Assembly: GCF_014596475.1 (NCBI RefSeq)
Contig: NZ_MECJ01000023.1
Coordinates: 45,379 to 109,378, forward strand
DNA: 64,000 bases
Source: Streptomyces sp. CBMA152
Lineage (GTDB): Bacteria > Actinomycetota > Actinomycetes > Streptomycetales > Streptomycetaceae
Direction of reading: 5' to 3'
Numbering within the stretch: position 1 is the first letter of the stretch; every line of letters begins with the position of its first letter. Positions 32,916 through 40,438 of this stretch are shown here, piece after piece. The position numbers and the translations under genes were made by a program. Below the pieces are notes generated by a model. It was not told where the DNA came from and did not search any database. It saw only the letters and a program-made list of their open reading frames with translations.

Positions 32916-33928
32916 TGCTGAAGCTGGACGGGGTGACGGTCCGGTTCGGCGAGCGGGCGGCGCTCGACGCGGTGGACCTGGAGGTCGCCGACCACGAGAC
33001 CGTGTGCGTGCTCGGCCCCAGCGGCAGCGGCAAGTCGACGCTGCTGCGGGTCGTCGCCGGGCTCCAGGCGGTCGACTGCGGGCGGGTGCTGCTCGGGGGC
33101 GCCGACCAGGCGGGCGTGCCGGTGCACCGGCGGGGCGTGGGCCTGATGTTCCAGGACCACCAGCTGTTCCCGCAGCGGGACGTGGCCGGCAACGTCGGCT
33201 TCGGGCTGCGCATGCGCGGGGTCGGGCGCGCTGAACAGGCGCGGCGGGTCGCGGAGTTGCTGGAGCTCGTCGGGCTGCCGGGGGCCGGGAAGCGGGCGGT
33301 GGCCGCGCTGTCGGGCGGTGAGCAGCAGCGGGTGGCGCTGGCGCGCGCGCTCGCGCCGGAGCCTCGGCTGCTGATGCTGGACGAGCCGCTCGGTCAGCTG
33401 GACCGTACGCTACGGGAACGTCTCGTCGTCGAACTTCGTTCCCTGTTCGGGCAGTTGGGTACGACCGTGCTCGCGGTCACCCACGACCAGGGCGAGGCGT
33501 TCGCGCTCGCCGACCGGGTCGTGGTGATGCGCGAGGGCCGCATCGCGCAGACCGGCACGCCGCTGGAGGTGTGGCGGCATCCCGCGTCCGAGTTCGTGGC
33601 GCGCTTCCTCGGCTTCGAGAACGTGGTGGCGGCGACGGTGTCGGGGGCGGTGGCGGACACGGAGTGGGGCGAGGTGCCGGTCCCGGCGGACTCCCCGCAG
33701 GGCTCGGCCCGGTTGCTGGTCCGCCCGGCGGGGGTGCGGGTCGCGGCGGACGGGTTGCGGTGCGAGGTGCTGGCGCGCACGTTCCGGGGCAACCATGTGG
33801 CGGTACGGCTGCGGCCGGAGTCCGGGGCGGTCCTTGAGGTGGAGTGCGCGCTGCGGGATGCGCCGGAGGTGGGGGAGCGGGTGGGGGTGTCGTTCTTGGC
33901 GGACGAGGTGGTGGTGTTGGCGGGGTAG
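32915..33928 (+). CDS. thiQ: Thiamine ABC transporter ATP-binding protein
   Basis: 337 residues. Walker A GPSGSGKST at about 34-42, signature LSGGEQQR, Walker B LLMLDEPLGQLD and H-loop VTHD are all present. Classical ThiQ is about 230 residues; this one has a C-terminal extension of about 100 residues like the TOBE-type regulatory domain of sugar and iron importer ATPases. Coupled to thiP by TGATG. A hairpin follows at 33932-33950. Confidence 0.88.
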   Translation: MLKLDGVTVRFGERAALDAVDLEVADHETVCVLGPSGSGKSTLLRVVAGLQAVDCGRVLLGGADQAGVPVHRRGVGLMFQDHQLFPQRDVAGNVGFGLRMRGVGRAEQARRVAELLELVGLPGAGKRAVAALSGGEQQRVALARALAPEPRLLMLDEPLGQLDRTLRERLVVELRSLFGQLGTTVLAVTHDQGEAFALADRVVVMREGRIAQTGTPLEVWRHPASEFVARFLGFENVVAATVSGAVADTEWGEVPVPADSPQGSARLLVRPAGVRVAADGLRCEVLARTFRGNHVAVRLRPESGAVLEVECALRDAPEVGERVGVSFLADEVVVLAG

Positions 33929-33931
33929 GTT

Positions 33932-33950
33932 CTGGGGGCTTCGCCCCCAG
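33932..33950. terminator. Terminator downstream of thiQ
   Basis: CTGGGGGC (33932-33939) pairs with GCCCCCAG (33943-33950) with a 3-nt TTC loop, 3 nt after the thiQ stop. It lies between convergent genes, followed by C-rich sequence, and may serve both. Confidence 0.65.
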
Positions 33951-34009
33951 GCCCCCAGCGGGGCTGCGCCCCTGCACCCCCTCGCCCCTGCGCCCCGCCC
34001 CCGCCCCGG

Positions 34010-34927
34010 CTAGCCCACGCGTTCCGGTACGGCTGCCGGCGTCTCCTCCGCCGGCTCCACCCCGTGCGCCCCCTCCGACCCGAACCACGCCACCGCCACC
34101 GCGCCCGCGACCGCCAGGACGAAGCCGAGGACCGCCATCCAGGCGAAGCCCTCGCGGGAGGCGTCGCCGAGCCAGAGGACGCCTATCGCGCCCGGGAGGA
34201 CCGTTTCGCCTACTACCAGGGCCGCTGTCGCGCCGTTGACCGAGCCGATCTGGAGGGCGACCGTGTGCAGGTACATGCCGCCGCAGCCGGCGATGAGGAT
34301 CGCGTAGAGGGCCGGGTCGGCGAGGAGTTCGCCGAGGTCGAAGGGGTCGACGCCGTTCAGGACGCGTACGCCCACGCCCAGCGCGCCGAAGCCGAGCCCC
34401 GACAGCAGGCCCGCCAGGATCGCGGCGCGGGCGCCGAGCAGGCGTACCGCCACCGCGCCGCCCGCCATCAGCACCACCGACACCACCAGCAGCCACCAGT
34501 GCGTGGCCAGCGGCGTGTGGCCGCTGCCCTCCGCGCCCGCCGCCGTCGCCAGCAGCACCAACGCCGAGCACACCACGGCTATCGAGCCCCACTCGGCACG
34601 GCTCAGCCGTATCCCGAGCAGCTTCACGCTCAGGACCGCCGTGATCACCAAGTTCGCGCTGATCACCGTCTGGGAGAGGAACAAAGGCAAGAGGCGGGCT
34701 GCCAGGGCTCCCAGCGCGAAGCCCACGAAGTCCAGTGCCGTGCCGACCATGAACTCCCATGTCATCGCCGCCTTCGCGGTCGACGACAGGCTGGGGCCGC
34801 CGTGCTGGGTGCGGGCCGTCGCCGCCGCCTCGCGGCGCGCGGACTTGCGGGATCCGACGGCTTGCAGGACCGAGCCCGTGCCGTAACAGATCGAGGCCGC
34901 GATCGCGGTCAGTAGGCCGATCAGCAC
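34010..34927 (-). CDS. DMT-superfamily-like integral membrane protein
   Basis: 305 residues with about nine or ten hydrophobic segments, beginning LIGLLTAIAASICYGTGSVLQAVGSR, in the style of EamA/DMT transporters. The family in actinobacteria is described only as a hypothetical integral membrane protein, so substrate and direction are unknown. GTG 34927 is chosen: GGAG lies 6 nt before it, whereas the TTG at 34930 has a worse gap. Convergent with thiQ. Confidence 0.75.
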   Translation of the reverse strand: MLIGLLTAIAASICYGTGSVLQAVGSRKSARREAAATARTQHGGPSLSSTAKAAMTWEFMVGTALDFVGFALGALAARLLPLFLSQTVISANLVITAVLSVKLLGIRLSRAEWGSIAVVCSALVLLATAAGAEGSGHTPLATHWWLLVVSVVLMAGGAVAVRLLGARAAILAGLLSGLGFGALGVGVRVLNGVDPFDLGELLADPALYAILIAGCGGMYLHTVALQIGSVNGATAALVVGETVLPGAIGVLWLGDASREGFAWMAVLGFVLAVAGAVAVAWFGSEGAHGVEPAEETPAAVPERVG

Positions 34928-35050
34928 CAAAAGCTCCGTTCCATGGGGTTACGTCCTGCTCAAAGGGCAGACGTCAGCCGCGCGCCGCGCGTTGCCTTGA
35001 CGTCGCCTTGGTGATCTAGGCGTTATACGGGCGTACCGAGCGTGGTGCGG

Positions 35051-36229
35051 TTACGCTCCCAGGCGCGTCAGCGCCTCCGGGGCCTCGTCCACCGAGTCCA
35101 CCAGCGCGATCCGCGCCGCCATCGGGCGCTCCTTCGCCAGCGCCTGGAGCAGCGGCCAGACCGGCAGGTGCTCGGTCCAGTGCGCCCGGTTGACCAGCAC
35201 CATCGGGGTCGGGGCGCCGCGCGAGCCGTAGTAGTTCGGGGTCGCGTTGTCGAAGATCTCCTGTACGGTGCCGGCCGCGCCCGGCAGGAAGACGACGCCC
35301 GCCGTGGAGCGGGCGAGCAGGCCGTCCTCGCGGGTGGCGTTGGCGAAGTACTTGCCGATGTGGCTGGCGAACGCGTTCGGCGGCTCGTGGCCGTAGAACC
35401 AGGTGGGGATGCCGACCGACTCGCCGCCCCGGGGATGGCGCCTGCGTACCGCGAAGGCCGCCCGGGCCCAGTCGGAGACGGACGGGGTGAACGACGGCAC
35501 CCCGGCGAGGAGTTCGAGCGCCTCGCCGAGCATCGCGTCGCGGAACGGCGCGGCGTACGCGCCGAGGTTGGCGGCCTCCATCGCGCCCGGCCCGCCGCCG
35601 GTGGCGACCGTGTAGCCGTGCCGGGTCAGGGTGCGTCCGAGCCGCGCGGCCCCCGCGTACTCCTCGCTGCCCCGGCCCATCGCGTGCCCGCCCATCACGC
35701 CCACGACCCGCGCCCCGGCGAGGTATTCGTCGAGCGCGTCCGAGACCGAGTCGTCGTGGATCGAGCGCAGCATCGACGCGAAGATGTCGCCGTCGGAACG
35801 GGTGCGCTGGAACCAGGCGTACGAGCGGGCGTCGGGGGTGCGGTCGTAGCCGTCGTCGACGCCGTCGAACAGCTCGTCGGGGGTGTAGAGCAGACCCCGG
35901 TACGGGTCGAACGGCAGGTCGGGGACGGGCGGGAAGACCAGTGCGCCGTCGGCCCGCACCTTGGCGGTGGCGTCCGGCGCCATCCGGCAGCCAAGGAAAA
36001 CCGCGCCCGCGGTGTCGGTGGCCAGGAGCGCGAACGTACGGTCCGTCAGATCGAGGGACTGCAGGCGGTATCCGACGAGCGTGCCGCCCGTGACGACCTC
36101 GTCGAACTCGGCGACGGACTCGATCTCCCGGTCCCGCGCCGCGCGAAGACCTGCCGGGTGCTCCGGACGACCTGCTTTTCCGGCTGGGGGTCCGGGGGTC
36201 GTCCCCCGGGAAGACGCAGTACTGGCCAC
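35051..36229 (-). CDS. LOG-family-type Rossmann-fold protein, long form
   Basis: 392 residues. Shows the two LOG signatures in altered form: GGGPGAMEAANLGAY (about 205-219) for GGGxxGLMGA, and LPGAAGTVQEIF (about 310-321) for PGGxGTxxE. LOG proteins split nucleotide 5'-monophosphates at the N-glycosidic bond, for example cytokinin riboside monophosphate. The usual length is 180-260; here about 130-150 residues of unknown function precede the fold. The GTG start at 36229 makes a Gly/Pro-rich N-terminus over a palindrome (36191-36210), so the true start may be further in, though no good internal start is seen. Confidence 0.68.
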   Translation of the reverse strand: MASTASSRGTTPGPPAGKAGRPEHPAGLRAARDREIESVAEFDEVVTGGTLVGYRLQSLDLTDRTFALLATDTAGAVFLGCRMAPDATAKVRADGALVFPPVPDLPFDPYRGLLYTPDELFDGVDDGYDRTPDARSYAWFQRTRSDGDIFASMLRSIHDDSVSDALDEYLAGARVVGVMGGHAMGRGSEEYAGAARLGRTLTRHGYTVATGGGPGAMEAANLGAYAAPFRDAMLGEALELLAGVPSFTPSVSDWARAAFAVRRRHPRGGESVGIPTWFYGHEPPNAFASHIGKYFANATREDGLLARSTAGVVFLPGAAGTVQEIFDNATPNYYGSRGAPTPMVLVNRAHWTEHLPVWPLLQALAKERPMAARIALVDSVDEAPEALTRLGA

Positions 36230-36289
36230 CTGGCCACGATAGGCGGTGCGGGGAGTGGGGGGCCTGGCCGGGCCGCCCGTCCGAACCCG

Positions 36290-37441
36290 TCACCCTGTCA
36301 ACGGCAGCGCCGCCAACTCCGCGATCCCCCACGTCAGGGGCGCGAACACGGCCAGAACCGCGGCCCCGCGCATCGCCGCCGAGGCGCGCAGCACCTTCGC
36401 CGGGGTGCCCAGACGCAGCATCGCCGCCGTCGTCTCGCCGCGGGCGTACTTGGATTCCAGCGCGGCGGTCAGCAGTGTCGCCACCGTGCAGCTCGTCACC
36501 AGGGCCGCGCCCAGGCCGGTCAGCGGGCCGAACGGGTGCGGCCCGGCCTCGTCCCCGTACAGCACCGACGCGGCGATCATCGCGGACGCCACCGCGCACA
36601 CCACGCCCAGCGGGCGGCCGATGCGGCGGGCCTCCGCCATCAGGACGCGGCCCGCGAGCAGCCGCGCGGCCCCCGGGCGCGCGCACTGCAGGAGGCGGCC
36701 GCACAGGTGGGTGAGGGCGGGCCCGGCCACCGCCAGGCCGAACGCCGTCAGCAACCAGCCGACCAGCGCCCCGGCCGGGCTGGAGTCGGGGTGGCCGGGC
36801 AGCGGGATCGCCGAGCTCGGGTTGCCCCGGCTCGCCCAGCTCTCCATCGCCAGGCCCGCCGTGACCAGCGTGATCCCCCAGGGCAGCCCGAGCGGGACGG
36901 CACTCGCGCGCCGCTCGGCCGCGCTCTTGCCGCCTTTCTCCTTGCGCGGGCGCAGCGCCAGCCCGGCGGCCGCCGACGCGGTCACCGGCAGGATCGCGAG
37001 CAGGGTGAGGGCCGCGGCCGGCGGCAGCGGCTGGTCCGCTTCGAGCAGCCCGGCCGCCGCCCCGGCGAACGGGAGCCCGGTGATGTCGCCGCGCAGATGG
37101 AGGTAGGTGCCGAGGGCCACCGTGGAGCCGAGGGTGCAGGCCACGGCTGTCGACGACGCGGCGATCGCGGCCAGTTTCCCGGGGCCGAGGCCCACCGACG
37201 ACAGGCCCGGGCGCGGGCGCGTACTGGGGTCGGTGCGGGCCACCGCGACCGCGAAGTGCACGGTCGCGGCGAGCGGCACCGCGCACCACAGCAGCCGCAG
37301 CAGCGAACCGCCCGGGTGCCCGACCGCGTAACCGAGGGTGCACAGGAACAGGAAGCCGACGCCCGCCGACGCCGCCGCCACCAGCAGACGGCGCAGCAGG
37401 ACCAGCGGATGGCTGCCGCGGGCTAGACGGAGAGCGAGCAC
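36290..37441 (-). CDS. ABC transporter permease-type membrane protein
   Basis: 383 residues with roughly nine hydrophobic segments (for example LVLLRRLLVAAASAGVGFLFLCTLGYAV at the start). FtsX/MacB-like permeases share this organisation, but no diagnostic motif is visible. GTG 37441 overlaps the ATPase stop by 19 nt, and GGAGGG lies 10 nt upstream, which supports this start over the longer one in frame. Partner of the ATP-binding protein 37423-38160. The cargo is unknown; export is more likely than import because no binding protein is encoded nearby. Confidence 0.75.
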   Translation of the reverse strand: MLALRLARGSHPLVLLRRLLVAAASAGVGFLFLCTLGYAVGHPGGSLLRLLWCAVPLAATVHFAVAVARTDPSTRPRPGLSSVGLGPGKLAAIAASSTAVACTLGSTVALGTYLHLRGDITGLPFAGAAAGLLEADQPLPPAAALTLLAILPVTASAAAGLALRPRKEKGGKSAAERRASAVPLGLPWGITLVTAGLAMESWASRGNPSSAIPLPGHPDSSPAGALVGWLLTAFGLAVAGPALTHLCGRLLQCARPGAARLLAGRVLMAEARRIGRPLGVVCAVASAMIAASVLYGDEAGPHPFGPLTGLGAALVTSCTVATLLTAALESKYARGETTAAMLRLGTPAKVLRASAAMRGAAVLAVFAPLTWGIAELAALPLTG

Positions 37442-38160
37442 GCGGCGCGGCCCTCCGCGTCGGGGGCGCCCGCGATTCCGGCCGCGGTGACCCGGCGGCC
37501 GTCGAGCAGCCACACCGTGCGGTCGGCGAGCGCCGCGACCTCCGCGTCATGGGTGGCCAGGACCGTGGTGATGGCGTGCGAGCGCGCGGCCGCCGTCAAC
37601 GTGCGCAGCACCTGGGCGCGGTCGGCGCGGTGCAGCGTGGCGGTCGGCTCGTCGGCGAACAGGACCGCCGGGGAGGTGACCAGCGCGCGGGCGATCGCCA
37701 CGCGCTGACGCTGCGCCGTGAGCAGCGCGCAGGGGCGTTTACGGGCGCACGCGCCGATGTCGAGACGCTCCAGCCACTCCAGCGCGGCCTTCTTCGCGGT
37801 GCGGTGCGAGACGCCGCGCAGCAGCAGCGGCAGCGCGGCGTTCTCCCACGCCTTGAGCTCGGGCACCAGCGCCGGCTCCGGGTCGATCCAGCCGAACCGG
37901 TCGCGGCGCAGCCGCTCGCGGGCGAGCGCGCCGAGGGTGTGGACGGGTGCGCTGTTGAACCACACCTCGCCCTCGTCGGGCACCAGTTGGCCCGACAGGG
38001 CGCGCAGCAGGGTGGTCTTGCCGCTGCCGCGCGGGCCGCCGACGGCCAGGATCTCGCCCTCGCGGATCCCGATCGAGACGCCGGTCAGGGCGGGCGAGCC
38101 GCCGTGGGAGTGGTGCAGGGAACGTCCCCAGATCACATCGTTGTCCGGCGGGGCCACCAT
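37423..38160 (-). CDS. ABC transporter ATP-binding protein (export-type), atypical signature motif
   Basis: 245 residues. Walker A GPRGSGKTTLL at about 43-53, Q-loop region, Walker B AVLFADEPTATL and H-loop LATHDAEV are recognisable; the fold is like the LolD/MacB type. The ABC signature LSGGQ reads LLTAQRQR (Ser and both Gly replaced), and the D-loop is TLHRAD. The protein may be impaired or regulatory. ATG 38160 fits VAPPDNDVIWG; the open frame upstream is not conserved. It sits just before its permease. Confidence 0.82.
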   Translation of the reverse strand: MVAPPDNDVIWGRSLHHSHGGSPALTGVSIGIREGEILAVGGPRGSGKTTLLRALSGQLVPDEGEVWFNSAPVHTLGALARERLRRDRFGWIDPEPALVPELKAWENAALPLLLRGVSHRTAKKAALEWLERLDIGACARKRPCALLTAQRQRVAIARALVTSPAVLFADEPTATLHRADRAQVLRTLTAAARSHAITTVLATHDAEVAALADRTVWLLDGRRVTAAGIAGAPDAEGRAACSLSV

Positions 38161-38353
38161 GGGTACACCTCGGTTCAGATCAGATTTCCTACTTCCCCGT
38201 ATGGGGGAACGAAGGCAGGGCCGATCGGTCACTGGGCACCGTAGGGACTCATGGAGCACGGGGGCGCACAGCACGCGGCCCGGTCGCGCCATCTCACTCG
38301 GATGGCGCGCCCGGGCCGGTGCGTTCAGACGAATCGCGGGGATCCGGAAAGGA

Positions 38354-39715
38354 CTACAGCTTCGTCCAGGCCTCCGTCAGGACCTGGCGCAGCACACCCT
38401 CGATCTCGTCGAAGGTCTCCTGGTTGGAGATCAGCGGCGGGGCCAGCTGGACCACCGGGTCGCCCCGGTCGTCGGCGCGGCAGTACAGGCCGTTCTCGAA
38501 GAGCGCCTTGGAGAGGAAGCCGTACAGGACGCGCTCGGTCTCCTCGTCGTTGAAGGACTCCTTGGTGTTCTTGTCCTTCACCAGCTCGATGCCGTAGAAG
38601 AAGCCGTTGCCACGCACGTCGCCGACTATCGGCAGGTCGTGGAGCTTCTTGAGGGTGTCGAAGAAGGCGCCCTCGTTGTCGAGCACGTGCTGGTTGAGGC
38701 CCTCGCGCTCGAAGATGTCGAGGTTGGCCAGGCCCACGGCCGCGGAGACCGGGTGGCCGCCGAAGGTGTAGCCGTGCAGGAACGTGTTGTCGCCCTTGTA
38801 GAACGGCTCGGCGAGCTTGTCGGAGATGATGCAGGCGCCGATCGGCGAGTAGCCCGAGGTCATGCCCTTGGCGCAGGTGATCATGTCCGGCACGTAGTCG
38901 AACTTGTCGCACGCGAACATCGTGCCGAGGCGGCCGAAGGCGCAGATGACCTCGTCGGAGACGAGCAGCACGTCGTACTTGTCGCAGATCTCGCGTACGC
39001 GCTGGAAGTAGCCGGGCGGCGGCGGGAAGCAGCCGCCCGCGTTCTGCACCGGCTCCAGGAAGACGGCCGCGACCGTTTCCGGGCCCTCGAAGAGGATCTC
39101 CTGCTCGATCTGGTCGGCGGCCCAGCGGCCGAAGGCCTCGGGGTCGTCGCCGTGGATCGGCGCGCGGTAGATGTTCGTGTTCGGCACCTTGTGCGCGCCG
39201 GGGACCAGCGGCTCGAAGGGCGCCTTCAGGGCGGGCAGACCGGTGATGGACAGGGCGCCCTGCGGGGTGCCGTGGTAGGCGACCGCACGCGAGATGACCT
39301 TGTACTTCGTGTGGTTGCCGGTGAGCTTGTGGTACTGCTTCGCCAGCTTCCAGGCGGTCTCGACCGCCTCGCCGCCACCCGTGGTGAAGAAGACCTTGTT
39401 GAGGTCGCCCGGCGCGTAGTGCGCCAGGCGCTCGGCGAGCTCGACGGCCTTGGGGTGGGCGTAGGACCACACCGGGAAGAAGGCCAGTTCCTGGGCCTGC
39501 TTGTAGGCGGTCTCGGCGAGCTCGTGACGGCCGTGGCCGGCGTTGACGACGAACAGGCCGGAGAGGCCGTCGAGGTACTTCTTGCCCTTGTCGTCGTAGA
39601 TGTAGGTGCCCTCGCCCCGCACGATGGTGGGAACGGGCGCGTTCTCGTACGACGACATGCGGGTGAAGTGCATCCACAGGTGGTCGTAGGCGGTCTGGCT
39701 CAGGTCCTTGCTCAC
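38354..39715 (-). CDS. Class III aminotransferase, probably for putrescine or other polyamine (SpuC-like)
   Basis: 453 residues. PLP-dependent, class III fold. EVICAFGRLGTMFACDKFDYVPDMI gives the aspartate region and CAKGMTSGYSPIGACIISDKL the PLP lysine (K of CAKG). This group moves the amino group of putrescine, or of omega-amino acids, to pyruvate or 2-oxoglutarate. Next to an Lrp regulator, an aldehyde dehydrogenase and a polyamine-binding protein, it fits putrescine to 4-aminobutyraldehyde conversion. GTG 39715 gives SKDLSQTAYDHLWMHF, and its 5' end is 2 nt after the Lrp stop, so the two genes form one operon. Confidence 0.85.
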   Translation of the reverse strand: MSKDLSQTAYDHLWMHFTRMSSYENAPVPTIVRGEGTYIYDDKGKKYLDGLSGLFVVNAGHGRHELAETAYKQAQELAFFPVWSYAHPKAVELAERLAHYAPGDLNKVFFTTGGGEAVETAWKLAKQYHKLTGNHTKYKVISRAVAYHGTPQGALSITGLPALKAPFEPLVPGAHKVPNTNIYRAPIHGDDPEAFGRWAADQIEQEILFEGPETVAAVFLEPVQNAGGCFPPPPGYFQRVREICDKYDVLLVSDEVICAFGRLGTMFACDKFDYVPDMITCAKGMTSGYSPIGACIISDKLAEPFYKGDNTFLHGYTFGGHPVSAAVGLANLDIFEREGLNQHVLDNEGAFFDTLKKLHDLPIVGDVRGNGFFYGIELVKDKNTKESFNDEETERVLYGFLSKALFENGLYCRADDRGDPVVQLAPPLISNQETFDEIEGVLRQVLTEAWTKL

Positions 39716-39717
39716 GG

Positions 39718-40224
39718 CTATCGGGTTCCCCACATATAGGTCTGCTTCTTCAACTTGAGGTAGACGAAGCTCTCGGTGGAGCGCACGCCGGGGAGGGCGC
39801 GGATCCGCTTGTTGATGACGTCCAGCAGGTGGTCGTCGTCCTCGCAGACGACCTCCACCATCAGGTCGAAGGAGCCCGCGGTCATCACCACGTACTCGCA
39901 CTCGGCCATGGCCGTCAGGGCGTCGGCCACGGGGTCGAGGTCGCCCTCGACGTTGATCCCGACCATCGCCTGGCGCCGGAACCCCACGGTGAGGGGATCG
40001 GTGACGGCGACGATCTGCATCACGCCCTGGTCGAGCAGCTTCTGCACGCGCTGGCGCACGGCCGCCTCCGACAGGCCCACGGCCTTGCCGATCGCGGCGT
40101 ACGGGCGGCGCCCGTCTTCTTGGAGCTGCTCGATGATCGCCAGGGAGACGGCATCGATCGACGGGGACGATCCGTTCCCGGTCCTGGGGTCTGCGCTTCG
40201 ACTGGCCACGGAGCCACTGTGCAC
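39718..40224 (-). CDS. Lrp/AsnC family regulator of polyamine genes
   Basis: 168 residues. Helix-turn-helix in IEQLQEDGRRPYAAIGKAVGLSEAAVRQRVQKLLDQGVM, then an AsnC ligand-binding RAM domain ending VYLKLKKQ. It is divergent from the dehydrogenase gene and directly upstream of the aminotransferase in one operon. An Lrp-type repressor called EpuRI was described in S. coelicolor for polyamine use, and this may be its orthologue (inference from family and neighbourhood). GTG 40224 was chosen; a longer reading from 40251 adds MGLRDRRVG. Confidence 0.85.
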   Translation of the reverse strand: MHSGSVASRSADPRTGNGSSPSIDAVSLAIIEQLQEDGRRPYAAIGKAVGLSEAAVRQRVQKLLDQGVMQIVAVTDPLTVGFRRQAMVGINVEGDLDPVADALTAMAECEYVVMTAGSFDLMVEVVCEDDDHLLDVINKRIRALPGVRSTESFVYLKLKKQTYMWGTR

Positions 40225-40267
40225 CCCGACTCGTCTGTCCCGCAACCCCAAAGCGATGAAATTCGTT

Positions 40268-40288
40268 GTTCCGTGACCTCACGGGAAC
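40268..40288. promoter_or_regulatory. Imperfect palindrome, candidate Lrp operator
   Basis: GTTCCGTGA at 40268-40276 and CACGGGAAC at 40280-40288 form an inverted repeat with one bulged base, just upstream of the Lrp gene start and in the shared promoter region with the dehydrogenase. The flank AAATTCGTT is A/T-rich. Suited to auto-regulation and to control of the divergent gene. Confidence 0.45.
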
Positions 40289-40315
40289 TGAATCCGAAGT
40301 TGCCGGGGGTCGGGT

Positions 40316-40438
40316 CTGTCGAAATGGTCGACCGGGCGACTAGGGTGGCCGGGGAGGGGTGTCTCATCCCTCGGACAAGGGACATCAGGCAGGAGATCGG
40401 ACGACGGCGTCCGATCCCATCGGACCGGGAGGCCGTAC
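40316..40438 (+). promoter_or_regulatory. Candidate promoter and 5'UTR hairpin of the dehydrogenase gene
   Basis: TAGGGT at 40341-40346 fits a vegetative -10, with TGTCGA at 40316-40321 as a weak -35 (spacing 19). A perfect 9-bp stem, GATCGGACG (40395-40403) with CGTCCGATC (40408-40416), follows in the leader. GGGAGG is the ribosome-binding site before GTG 40439. Confidence 0.4.

Noticed and set aside
36230..36289. Possible extra gene between the LOG-like and permease genes
   Set aside because: Only 60 bp, no start with ribosome-binding site; it is ordinary spacer DNA.
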